Assembly (NCBI RefSeq): GCF_049647105.1
Contig: NZ_JBARWZ010000044.1
Span: forward strand, 1 to 64,000
Length of the DNA: 64,000 nucleotides
From: Actinophytocola sp049647105
GTDB taxonomy: Bacteria > Actinomycetota > Actinomycetes > Mycobacteriales > Pseudonocardiaceae
Direction: 5' to 3'
Position 1 is the first letter of the stretch. Every line of letters begins with the position of its first letter. Below are positions 40,658 through 49,683 of the stretch, piece by piece. A program made the position numbers and the translations under genes. Below the pieces are notes generated by a model that worked only from the letters and a program-made list of their open reading frames with translations, had not been told where the DNA came from and ran no database searches.

Positions 40658-43600
40658 TCATCCCTTCCTGGTTGCCAGGGCAACGAGCAGCCCATCGAGC
40701 CGGCCGAGCAACCGCTCGGCCGTGGCCTGTTGGTGGACCCGCGTGCCGAAGTTGAGGTCGACCCGCAGACGGTCGCCGACGAGGGTGCCGACGACGTCGA
40801 GCACCGACGGCCACACGCCGCCGGGGTCCTGTACGCGGCCGAGCGGGCCGCGGCACAGGTCGAACAGCTCGTCGGCCGAGGAGACGTCCTCGAAGCCGAA
40901 CGCACCCATGTAGTTGACCGTGAGCTGCGGTGTCATGGAGAGTCGTCGCCGCACCTCGGGGTCGGGGTGGTCGAACCGCGTCAGCCCGTGGCCGATGCCG
41001 CCGCTGGGCACCTCCCGCAGCTGGCCCGCGATGCCGGCGACCGCCGCGGCGTCGTCGGTCCGCTCCGGCAGGCGCAGCCGTACCGGGTACAGGACCTGGA
41101 ACCAGCCGAGCGTGCGGGAGAGGTCCACGTCGTCGAACAGTGCCTCGCGGCCGTGACCGGTCGTGGCGATCGTCCACTCCCGGCAACCGGTCCAGTCAGC
41201 GGCGAGCCGCACGGCGGCCCACGCGAGCAGGTCGCCCATGCCGACCTGGTGTTCCCGCGCGAACTCACGCAGCCCGCCGGTGATCTCGGCGTCGAGCGCG
41301 GTGCCGACGCTGTCCAGCGTGCCGAAGGTGCTGGGGCCGGGCAGGTCCACCGGAAGCTGTTCGGTGCCGGGGGCCTGCGCCAGCCAGAAGGGCAGCTCGG
41401 CGGCAAGCGCCTCGCCGTGCCGGTACTCCTCCAGTTTGTGCGCCCAGTCGCGATAGGCGGTCGTCTTGGCCGGGAACCGCGGTTCCTCGCCGGATGCGAC
41501 GAGTCGCAGCGCGGTCTGGAGGTCCTCGAGCAGCAGGTTGCGCGACACGCCGTCGGTGACAAGGTGATGGCAGATCACCAGCAACCGGTCCGGTTCCCCG
41601 TCGAGTCCGAAATGGACGACCCTGGCGAGCGGGCCGTGCGCCAGGTCCAGGCTCGCCTGCAGGCGGTCAACGATCGCGTCGGCCTGGTTCGCGTCGGACA
41701 ACCGGTGCGACTCGAACGGCACCGCGCCGTCGACCGGCGCGTGCGTGGCCACCCAGCCGGTGCCGGTGTGCCGGAACCGCAGCCGCAGCACGTCGTGGTG
41801 CGCGGCAAGTGCGGCGACCGCGCGTGCCACGTGCTCGGCCGGGACCTCCCGGCGCAGGCTCAGGTAGTACGGGTGGTTGAAGTGCGACGGCGCGGACATC
41901 GTGGTCGCCAGGGTCTGGAAGAACCACTGCTGCGCACCGGTGGGCGGGAACTCGCCGGTGACGAGTCCCTGCTTGGCCGACACGATCTCGGGCTCGGCAA
42001 CGCTCAGCTCGGCGATGGTCGGTGTGGCCACCAGCTGGCGTGGGGTGATCGTCCAGCCTGCGCGGTTGGCCGCCGCCACCGCCTCGATCGCGGTCATCGA
42101 GTCCCCGCCCAGCTCGAAGAAGTCGTCGTGCACGCCGATCTCGGCGACCTTGAGCACCTCCTGCCAGACGGCGGCCAGGGCGCGCTCCCGCTCGGTACGC
42201 GGGGGCACCGGCACGCGGGTCTGCTTCCGACCGCCCTCGGGGCCGCCGGTCATCGCGGCCCTGACCCCCTCCGGGGTGCGCAGCGGTCCGGCGATCTGTG
42301 CCGCCAGCCCGGCGGGCAGCACGTAGTCGCCGCCGGGGCCAGGCTCGTCCAATGCCCAGAGGTGGCCGAGGGCGTCCGGGTCGCCGGTGTCGACCACGAA
42401 GCCACCGGTGTCCACTGAGGACGCTGTGGCGCCGGACAGGGCCAGCACTTCCGGCGCCACCTCGCCGGTGACCAGCACGCGCCGCCCGAACCGGGTCTGC
42501 GTGCGGGCGAACCGGGCGAGGTCGCCGGGGAAACGGGCCGCGTTCAGCACGACGGTGTCGACCGGGCGCGCGACGTGCCGGTGCAGCAGCCGCGCCAGCG
42601 TGGTGCCGACGTCGGCGGTCTCATGCAGGGACAGGCCGTCATGCCGGGCGAGGAAGGCACCTAGCCGGTCGGTGGCGTGCCCGAACACGCCGGGCCACGG
42701 CGCCGTGGTGACCCGGCCGGAAGGCGCGACCAGTACCGCCAGCTCTCCGGGCACCCTTGCCAGCGCCTGGCACAGTTCCGCCAGCCGGGCCTCGAACCCG
42801 GCCACCGAACCCGGTGTCGGTTCGGCGGGCAGCAGGTCGTCCCAGCGGATCACCAGTGCGGCAAGGCCATCAGCGACCAGTCCGGCGTTCTGGTCCAGCA
42901 GCGACCGCAACACCTGGCCGGGCGGGGCGAACTCGGCCGCCACCCCGATGCCGAGCCTGCCCGCCCACCACTCCAGCACGGCACGGGCGTCATCGGCGGG
43001 GAACGACGAGGCGACACGCACCGGGATCCGGTGCACGGGTTCGGTTTCCCTGGTCGCGATGGGCTCGTCCGGCCGCGCGACCAGGTCGCCGAGCCGCGTG
43101 ACGTAGTCCTCCAGCAGTTCCTCGGCGCCGTCCTGGCCGAACAGGTCGGTGCTGTACTCCAGCACGGCCTCCAGGCCGTCGCCGTCCCACGACAGGTTGA
43201 GGAACAGGTCGAAGTCGATGCCGGTCACCGGCACGTCCAGCACCCGCAGTCGCAGGCCTGACCAGCTCAGCGCGTCGTCCGGCAGGCCCGCGAGGTTGAA
43301 CGCGCACTGGAAAACCGGGTGATGGGCGGGGTTACGGGGCTGGCGCACCGCGTCGACAATGGTCGCGAACGGCACGTCCTGGTGCTGGTAGGACTCGATG
43401 ACCGTGCGGTGCACGCGCTGGGCGACCTGCCGGAAGGTTGGCTGCCCGGTGAGGTCGACGCGCACCGGCAGCAGGTCGGTGAAGCAGCCGATCAACGCCT
43501 CAAGCTCCGGACGGTTGCGGCCCGCCTGCGGCACGCCGAGGACCACGTCCTGCTGGGCTCCGCGCTCGTGCAGCAGTACCGCGTAGGCGGCCAGCAGCGC

Positions 43601-46600
43601 GGTGAACGGGGTGATTCCGGCGTTGCGGGCCAGCTCGCGGACCGCTTTGCCGTCCGCGATCCGCGCGCGTCCGCGCCCCGCGCGGTCGGTCCTGGTCCTC
43701 GGCCGGGGCTTGTCGGTGGCCAGCTCTGTCATGGGTGGCGCGCCACGCAGCCGCTCCCGCCAGTACGCGACCTGCGGTCGAAGACCATCGTCGGTCAGCA
43801 GGTCGTGCTGCCAGACCGCGAAGTCGGCGAACTGCACGGGCAACGCGGGCAGACCGGACGCACCGGCACCGGCGTACCCGGCGGCCAGCTCGCCAAGCAG
43901 CACTCCCCAGGACGTGTTGTCGCAGACGATGTGGTGCATGCCGAGGAGCAGATGGTGCTCGGCATCGCCGGTGCGCAGCAGCAGGACCCGCAACAGCGGC
44001 CCGTGCGCCAGGTCGAACCGGTGCTTGGCGTGCCCCCGGATGTGCTGGCGGACGGCGACGGTGCGGTCGCGGGGCGACTCGTCGGTGAGGTCGATCTCGC
44101 CAACCCAGCAGTCCATCGACTCGTGCACGACCATGATCGGACGGCCGTCGCGTTCTGCGAACGTGGTGCGCAGAATCTCGTGCCGTGCCACCACGTCCGC
44201 GACCGCGCGGCGCAGTGCGCCGACCGCCAGCTCGCCGTGCAACACCGCGACAAAGGCGGTGTTGTGCCGGGTCGGGTCGCCGCCGAGCTGCTCGATCGCC
44301 CACAGCCGCCGCTGGGTGGACGACAGCGACAGGTCACCCTCGCGCACCGCGGGCAGGATCGCCTGGCCGCGCCGCTCGCCCGACTCCTCGACCACACGGG
44401 CCAGTGCTTCGACGGTGGGGTGGGTGAACAGGGTGTGCAGCGACACGTCGGCGTCGAAGTCGGCGTACACCCGCGACAGCAGGTGGGTGGCCAGCAGGGA
44501 GTGGCCGCCCAGCGCGAAGAAGTCGTGTGTCACGCCGACCTCGTCCAGCCCAAGCACCTGTTGCCACAGCTCGGCCATGCGCTTCTCGGTCGGTGTTCGC
44601 GGGGCGACCGGTGGTGTGCCCGGCGAGATACCGACGCGGGCCGGGGTGGCCCGCTCGGCCAGTGCCGCCGGGGTGGCCAGCTCTGTCGCGATCAGCCGGG
44701 CATCCACTTCGGCGGTGTCGCGGCCGGTGATCCGGTGCAGTTCACGGGTGATGAGCTGAGCGAGAGCGGCGAACAGCTCCGAGGTGTATGGGACGTGGCC
44801 GAGCCGGTCGGCCTGCGGGTCGAACACGGTGGTGACCGGGTAGCGGTCGGCCCAGTCGGTGAACCACACCGCGTGCACACCCTCGGTCGCGTCGGCCAGC
44901 AGAGCGAGCCGGTCGTCCACGCGGGCCACCCGGTACGCCATGTCCGGCGACGGCGGGCTCACCACCAGCAGCAGCGGCGTGGTCGAGGCGTGCCGGTTGG
45001 CGGTGATCGCCGCCGCAAGGTCACGCCAGGCTTCGTCAAGCACGGTGTCGGAGGTGGCGTCGGACGTGGTGTCGCCGTGCCGCAGCCAGTCCTCCCAGCG
45101 GAGCAACACGACGTCGGCGAGCGTGTCGTGAGACCCACGCAGGAGGTGCTGCACGATCTGGTGGTAGGGCGCCAGTTCCACATCGACCGGCAGGCGCAGC
45201 ACGCCGGTCAGCACCGCGAGCGGCCCGCGCAACGGGTCCGCCGTGAACGAGGACGCCAGCGTGACCCGCCCCCTGGCCGGCACGGTGAGTTCCTGGTCGG
45301 CGAGAATCCCGAGCACCGCACGGAAGTCGTCCGCGACGCGCTCGACCGTCTCGCGCAGGTACAGGTCCGCGTTGTAGCCGATCGCGCCACGCAGCTCACC
45401 GTCTACTGTGGACATCGTGACGAACAGGTCGAAGTCGGTCAGCCCGCTGTCCACCTCGACCGGAGTGAACTCCACGCCACGCGCCACGCTCCGCTCGATC
45501 GGTGCGTCGGTGAGGCTGAGCATGACCTGGAAGAGCGGGTTGTGGCTCGGGTCGCGCGGCGGGTCGGCGGCCTCGACGACCCGCGCGTAAGGAGCGTCCT
45601 GATGGGTATACGCCTCGCTGATGGTGTGCTGGGTGCGCTTGAACAGCTCACTGGCGGTGTCGTTGCCGGACAGGTCGATCCGCAGCACGAGCATGTTGGC
45701 GAACGAGCCGATCATGGCGGCCTGCTCGGTGCGGGGCCGTCCGGCGACGGGCATCCCGAGCAGCACACTGCTCTGGCCGGTGACCTGGTGCAGCATTGCG
45801 GCGAAACCGGCCAGCACCACGGCATTGAGCGTCACACCGGCACGACGGGCGCGGTCGACCAGTGCGGCGGTCAGCTCGGCGGGCACGACAAAGGGCAGCC
45901 TGCCGCCGCGATGGGTCTGCACCGGTGGGCGGGCCCGGTCAGGCGGCAGGGTGGACGTCACGGGGCCGTCCGCGAGCGTGGTGCGCCAGTAGTCGAGGTG
46001 CTCGTCCAGCACGGGGCCGACGAGCCTGCGGCGTTCGGTGGCGGCGTGCCGGGCGAACGACCCGGCCGGGCCGGACTCGCGCCCGTCGTAGCCCGCGACC
46101 AGGTCGCGGCTGAAGACCACCGCCGAGGTCGCGTCGAACACGATGTGGTGCGCGGTGACCAGGAGGAGATGTTCCTGGTCGGCCAGCACGACCAGCCGTA
46201 GGGCCAGAAGTGGGCCGGTGGTCAGGTCGAACCCGTACCCGGCGTGCTCGGCGGCCACCTTCCGCGCCGCTTCCGCCACGTCGGCCGCACCGGTCAGGTC
46301 GGTGACCGCCAGCGGGACGGCCATCCGCTCGTGCACTCGTTGGCGCAGCTCGCCGTCGCGTTCGATGAACGTGGTGCGCAGCGCGGGGTGCCGGTCGACA
46401 ACCGCCGCCAGGGCCCGTGCCAGCGCGGCGCGGTCCAGCGGCCCGGTGAGCCGCAGGCCGAACGGAATGCCGTAGGCGGGGTTGCCGGGATCGAGGCGGT
46501 CCAGGAACCACAACTGCTCCTGGGTGAACGACAGCGGCGCGTCGACACGCGCGGCGCGTCGCAACCGCAGTTGCAGCAGTTGGCGCTGCTCCTCGGTCAG

Positions 46601-46627
46601 GTCGGCCAGGTCGGTACGCTCTGTCAT
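40658..46627 (-). CDS. NRPS lacking adenylation domains: C-X-T-C-X-T-E with FkbH_N-like inserts
   Basis: A 1989-residue synthetase. Domains by eye: C1 25-445 (HHIVFDA at 160), segment X1 450-645, T1 (FFALGGHSLLA, ~703), C2 765-1190 (HHIVCDN at 898), X2 1198-1460, T2 (FFELGGDSMTA, ~1503), and a terminal epimerisation/condensation-like domain 1555-1985 (HHLVTDG at 1687, NYMGAFG later). Neither X segment has any adenylation motif. Instead X1 (RVTLASSFTADPLRG, APYHQIVQHLL, VVLLRWEDWLR) and X2 (VRVASSFPADD, RSLLDQN, LVIRWDDLL) resemble the N-terminal domain of FkbH proteins, two of which are encoded downstream. Both C domains have lost the final Gly of HHxxxDG. Carriers must be loaded in trans. 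Fully overlapping with its neighbours. Confidence 0.85.
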   Translation of the reverse strand: MTERTDLADLTEEQRQLLQLRLRRAARVDAPLSFTQEQLWFLDRLDPGNPAYGIPFGLRLTGPLDRAALARALAAVVDRHPALRTTFIERDGELRQRVHERMAVPLAVTDLTGAADVAEAARKVAAEHAGYGFDLTTGPLLALRLVVLADQEHLLLVTAHHIVFDATSAVVFSRDLVAGYDGRESGPAGSFARHAATERRRLVGPVLDEHLDYWRTTLADGPVTSTLPPDRARPPVQTHRGGRLPFVVPAELTAALVDRARRAGVTLNAVVLAGFAAMLHQVTGQSSVLLGMPVAGRPRTEQAAMIGSFANMLVLRIDLSGNDTASELFKRTQHTISEAYTHQDAPYARVVEAADPPRDPSHNPLFQVMLSLTDAPIERSVARGVEFTPVEVDSGLTDFDLFVTMSTVDGELRGAIGYNADLYLRETVERVADDFRAVLGILADQELTVPARGRVTLASSFTADPLRGPLAVLTGVLRLPVDVELAPYHQIVQHLLRGSHDTLADVVLLRWEDWLRHGDTTSDATSDTVLDEAWRDLAAAITANRHASTTPLLLVVSPPSPDMAYRVARVDDRLALLADATEGVHAVWFTDWADRYPVTTVFDPQADRLGHVPYTSELFAALAQLITRELHRITGRDTAEVDARLIATELATPAALAERATPARVGISPGTPPVAPRTPTEKRMAELWQQVLGLDEVGVTHDFFALGGHSLLATHLLSRVYADFDADVSLHTLFTHPTVEALARVVEESGERRGQAILPAVREGDLSLSSTQRRLWAIEQLGGDPTRHNTAFVAVLHGELAVGALRRAVADVVARHEILRTTFAERDGRPIMVVHESMDCWVGEIDLTDESPRDRTVAVRQHIRGHAKHRFDLAHGPLLRVLLLRTGDAEHHLLLGMHHIVCDNTSWGVLLGELAAGYAGAGASGLPALPVQFADFAVWQHDLLTDDGLRPQVAYWRERLRGAPPMTELATDKPRPRTRTDRAGRGRARIADGKAVRELARNAGITPFTALLAAYAVLLHERGAQQDVVLGVPQAGRNRPELEALIGCFTDLLPVRVDLTGQPTFRQVAQRVHRTVIESYQHQDVPFATIVDAVRQPRNPAHHPVFQCAFNLAGLPDDALSWSGLRLRVLDVPVTGIDFDLFLNLSWDGDGLEAVLEYSTDLFGQDGAEELLEDYVTRLGDLVARPDEPIATRETEPVHRIPVRVASSFPADDARAVLEWWAGRLGIGVAAEFAPPGQVLRSLLDQNAGLVADGLAALVIRWDDLLPAEPTPGSVAGFEARLAELCQALARVPGELAVLVAPSGRVTTAPWPGVFGHATDRLGAFLARHDGLSLHETADVGTTLARLLHRHVARPVDTVVLNAARFPGDLARFARTQTRFGRRVLVTGEVAPEVLALSGATASSVDTGGFVVDTGDPDALGHLWALDEPGPGGDYVLPAGLAAQIAGPLRTPEGVRAAMTGGPEGGRKQTRVPVPPRTERERALAAVWQEVLKVAEIGVHDDFFELGGDSMTAIEAVAAANRAGWTITPRQLVATPTIAELSVAEPEIVSAKQGLVTGEFPPTGAQQWFFQTLATTMSAPSHFNHPYYLSLRREVPAEHVARAVAALAAHHDVLRLRFRHTGTGWVATHAPVDGAVPFESHRLSDANQADAIVDRLQASLDLAHGPLARVVHFGLDGEPDRLLVICHHLVTDGVSRNLLLEDLQTALRLVASGEEPRFPAKTTAYRDWAHKLEEYRHGEALAAELPFWLAQAPGTEQLPVDLPGPSTFGTLDSVGTALDAEITGGLREFAREHQVGMGDLLAWAAVRLAADWTGCREWTIATTGHGREALFDDVDLSRTLGWFQVLYPVRLRLPERTDDAAAVAGIAGQLREVPSGGIGHGLTRFDHPDPEVRRRLSMTPQLTVNYMGAFGFEDVSSADELFDLCRGPLGRVQDPGGVWPSVLDVVGTLVGDRLRVDLNFGTRVHQQATAERLLGRLDGLLVALATRKG

Positions 46628-49600
46628 GGTCGGGAGATCTCCTCGGCGTGCCATTCGCGGCCCAGCTCGGCGCGCAGCTCATCAGGGGACATGTCTCGGA
46701 CTTCGGCCAGCAGCCGGGCAAAGTCGTCGGGGTCCTCAGGGACTTCCTGGTCTTCCTGCTCGGCGCGGGCCCGAGCGAGTTCCTCGGTCAGGCGAGCGGG
46801 CGTTGGCGCCGCGAAGATCGCGCCCGAGGGCAGCACGACCCCGAGCGTGTCGGCGATGCGGGCCAGGATCCGGGTGGCCAGCAGGGAATGCCCACCCAGC
46901 TCGAAGAAGTTGTCATGCGCTTCCACACTGGGAATCCCGAGCAGTTCCTGCCAGATCAGCACGACCCGCTCCAGGTCACCGCCCGGCGGGGTCTGCTCAC
47001 GCGGCACGCCCGGCACCGCTTCGGGTTCCGGGGGTTCCTCGCGCACGGCGGTGGTTCCCGGCAGGTCCACCCAATGCCGGGTCCGCGCGAATGGGTACTG
47101 CGGCAACGGGACGCGGTACCGGCGTTCGTCGGCGGTCGGCTTCGCCAGGTCCACGTCGGCACCCGCGAGCCACAACCGGCCCAGCGCGGACAGGACCGTC
47201 CCGAGGTCGTCGCGGTCCTCGCGAGGGTGCGGCAGCGAGCCGAGTACGGCATGCCCGGTGCCCGCCAGGTCATGGCGGCGAGCGAAGGTCGCCAGCGTGT
47301 TGCCGGGTCCCACCTCGAGGAGGACGGTCGGCCCGCCTGCGAGGACCGTGCGCAACCCGTCGCTGAAGCGGACGGTGTTGCGGGCGTGCCGCACCCAGTA
47401 GCCGGGATCGGTCGCCTGCCCGGCGGTGATCCAGTCGCCGGTCACATTGGACGCGAACGGCGTGCTCGGCGCGTGCGACCGGACGGCGGCGACGCGGTCG
47501 CGGAACTCCGGCAGCATCGGATCGAGCATCGCGGAGTGGAAGGCGTGCGAGGTGTGCAGCCCTCGGGCGACGACACCGCGGTCGGCCAGCCGCTTGGCGA
47601 AGGCGTCCACCGCGTCGTGCGGTCCGGCGACCGTGCTCATGGCGGGTGCGTTGCTCGCCGCCAGCGCGAGACCGTCACCGTGGAGCAGCGGGGTCAGCTC
47701 GTCCGAGGGCAGTGGCACGGCGAGCATCGCGCCGCCGGGCTGACGCCGCATCAGCTCGCCACGGGCGGCGACCAGCGCCAGCGCGTCCGGGAGGTCGAAC
47801 ACCCCCGCCAGGCACGCGGCGACGTACTCGCCGACGCTGTGGCCGAGCATGGCCGAGGGCCGCACGCCCCAGTGCGCCAACAGATTGGCCAGCGCGTACT
47901 CGACGGCGAACAGCGCGGGTTGGGTGAACTGGGTGTCCCCCAGCCCCTCACCGGACCGGATCACCTGCCGCAGGTCTGTGCCGACGTGCGGGACAAGCAG
48001 CTCCGCGCACTCGTCGAGCGCGGCCGCGAACACCGGTTCCTCGGCGTAGAGCCCCATCGCCATGCCCGCGTACTGCGAGCCCTGGCCGGGGAACAGGAAC
48101 ACGACCGGCCTGCGCCCGCCGTGGCACTCGTCCGTCCACACTGGACCGTCCGACCCGTCGGACAGCAGCGCCGCGGCCTGGTTGTGGTCCGAGCACACGA
48201 TGGCCATCCGGTGCGGCAGTGTCGTGCGGCGACCGACGCGCAGGGTGTTGGCGACGTCGGCCAGCACCGGCGCGTCCGGTGCGGCGAGCGTGTCGCGGAG
48301 CCGGGCGCGGCTGGTGTTCAGCGCGTCGGCGGTCGCGGCGGAGAGCACGAGCAGTTGCCGGGACCGGCTGGGGCCCGGGGGTTCGGTGGCGTGCGGCTGC
48401 TCCAGCACGGCGTGCGCGTTGGTGCCGCCCATGCCGAACGCGCTTACCGCGGCACGGCGGGGGCCGCTGCCGGGCCAGCACATCGGCTCCGGGTTGACGG
48501 TGAACGGCCCGTCTTCCAGCCCCAGCTCCGGGTTGGGAGTGCGGAAGTACGGGCTGGGTGGCACCACGCCGTGCTTGACGGCGAGCGCCGCCTTCACGAA
48601 CCCGATGACACCCGCCGCCGCGTCAAGGTGCCCGACCAGCGCCTTCACCGAGCCGAGCCCGCAGCTTTCCGGGGCAGAGGTGAAACCACGGGAGAGCGCG
48701 GCGATCTCGATCGGGTCGCCGAGAGCGGTGCCGGTGCCGTGCGCCTCGACGTACCCCAGGGTCGAGGAGTCCACTTCGGACGCCTCGTGCGCGCTCCTGA
48801 CCACGGCCGTCTGACCGGTGACGCTCGGCGCGGTGAAGCCCACCTTGTCCGCACCGTCGTTGTTGACCGCCGTGCCCCTGACCACCGCGTGGATGGTGTC
48901 GCCGGCACGCAACGCGTCCGCGAGGGGGCGGAGCACCACAGCCGCGAGACCGTTGCCGCCGACGACACCGCCCGCGTCCGCGTCGAAGGGCAGGCAGCGC
49001 CCGTCAGCGGCGAGGATGCTGCCCTCGTGGTGCCGGTAGCCCTCGTGCTGCGGCAGCCGGACCGAAACACCACCGGCGATCGCGAGGTCGCAGTCGCGGC
49101 TGAGCAACGCCTGGCAGGCCAGGTGAATCGCCACCAGCGACGACGAGCACGCGGTCTGCGCGCTGATGGCCGGGCCGGTGAGGTCGAGGTGGTAGGCGAC
49201 CCTGGTGGCGAGGGTGTCCTTGTCGTTGCCGAGCACCAGTTCCAGCGGGCTGAGGCCGCCGGGCACCTCGGGGTTGCCGAGCAGGTGGCGCAACAGGTAG
49301 GTGCTCATGGTGGTCGAGGCGTACACGCCGACGACCTCGCCACGGTCCCCTCCGCGATGCCCGGCGTGCTCCATGGCGTGCCAGCAGCATTCGAGAAACA
49401 GCCGTTGCTGTGGGTCGAGCAGGGTCGCGTCACGTGGGCTGTAGCCGAAGAACCGGGCGTCGAAGTGCTCGACGCCGTCCAGCACCCCGCCCGAGGGGAC
49501 GAAACCGGGCTGGGCGCGCAGACTCGGGTCGACGCCCGCGTCGTCCAGCTCCTCATCGGTGAACCGCCGCAGCACCGAGGACCCGTCGAGCACCAGGTCC

Positions 49601-49683
49601 CAGAATTCGTCCACTGTGGACGCTCCGGGACACCTGAGCGCCATGCCGATGACCGCGATCTCCAGTCCGGTCAGCTCCGTCAT
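46624..49683 (-). CDS. Type I PKS module KS-AT-ACP
   Basis: A 1019-residue single module. KS (1-425) has the catalytic TACSSSL, EAHGTGTALGDP and GHLDAAAG motifs; AT (about 520-830) has GHSVGEYVAA and the HAFHSAM motif typical of malonyl-CoA; a linker leads to the carrier domain (FFELGGHSLLATRIL, ~935). There is no KR, DH or ER, so the extension leaves a beta-keto group, unless modified in trans. It is placed between the two A-containing NRPS proteins and the A-less NRPS, and all junctions overlap by four bases. Confidence 0.95.
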   Translation of the reverse strand: MTELTGLEIAVIGMALRCPGASTVDEFWDLVLDGSSVLRRFTDEELDDAGVDPSLRAQPGFVPSGGVLDGVEHFDARFFGYSPRDATLLDPQQRLFLECCWHAMEHAGHRGGDRGEVVGVYASTTMSTYLLRHLLGNPEVPGGLSPLELVLGNDKDTLATRVAYHLDLTGPAISAQTACSSSLVAIHLACQALLSRDCDLAIAGGVSVRLPQHEGYRHHEGSILAADGRCLPFDADAGGVVGGNGLAAVVLRPLADALRAGDTIHAVVRGTAVNNDGADKVGFTAPSVTGQTAVVRSAHEASEVDSSTLGYVEAHGTGTALGDPIEIAALSRGFTSAPESCGLGSVKALVGHLDAAAGVIGFVKAALAVKHGVVPPSPYFRTPNPELGLEDGPFTVNPEPMCWPGSGPRRAAVSAFGMGGTNAHAVLEQPHATEPPGPSRSRQLLVLSAATADALNTSRARLRDTLAAPDAPVLADVANTLRVGRRTTLPHRMAIVCSDHNQAAALLSDGSDGPVWTDECHGGRRPVVFLFPGQGSQYAGMAMGLYAEEPVFAAALDECAELLVPHVGTDLRQVIRSGEGLGDTQFTQPALFAVEYALANLLAHWGVRPSAMLGHSVGEYVAACLAGVFDLPDALALVAARGELMRRQPGGAMLAVPLPSDELTPLLHGDGLALAASNAPAMSTVAGPHDAVDAFAKRLADRGVVARGLHTSHAFHSAMLDPMLPEFRDRVAAVRSHAPSTPFASNVTGDWITAGQATDPGYWVRHARNTVRFSDGLRTVLAGGPTVLLEVGPGNTLATFARRHDLAGTGHAVLGSLPHPREDRDDLGTVLSALGRLWLAGADVDLAKPTADERRYRVPLPQYPFARTRHWVDLPGTTAVREEPPEPEAVPGVPREQTPPGGDLERVVLIWQELLGIPSVEAHDNFFELGGHSLLATRILARIADTLGVVLPSGAIFAAPTPARLTEELARARAEQEDQEVPEDPDDFARLLAEVRDMSPDELRAELGREWHAEEISRP

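Noticed and set aside
43319..46201. Plus-strand open frame of 960 codons
   Set aside because: Shadow of the A-less NRPS. High GC keeps several frames open in this genome; codon-position bias supports only the minus strand.
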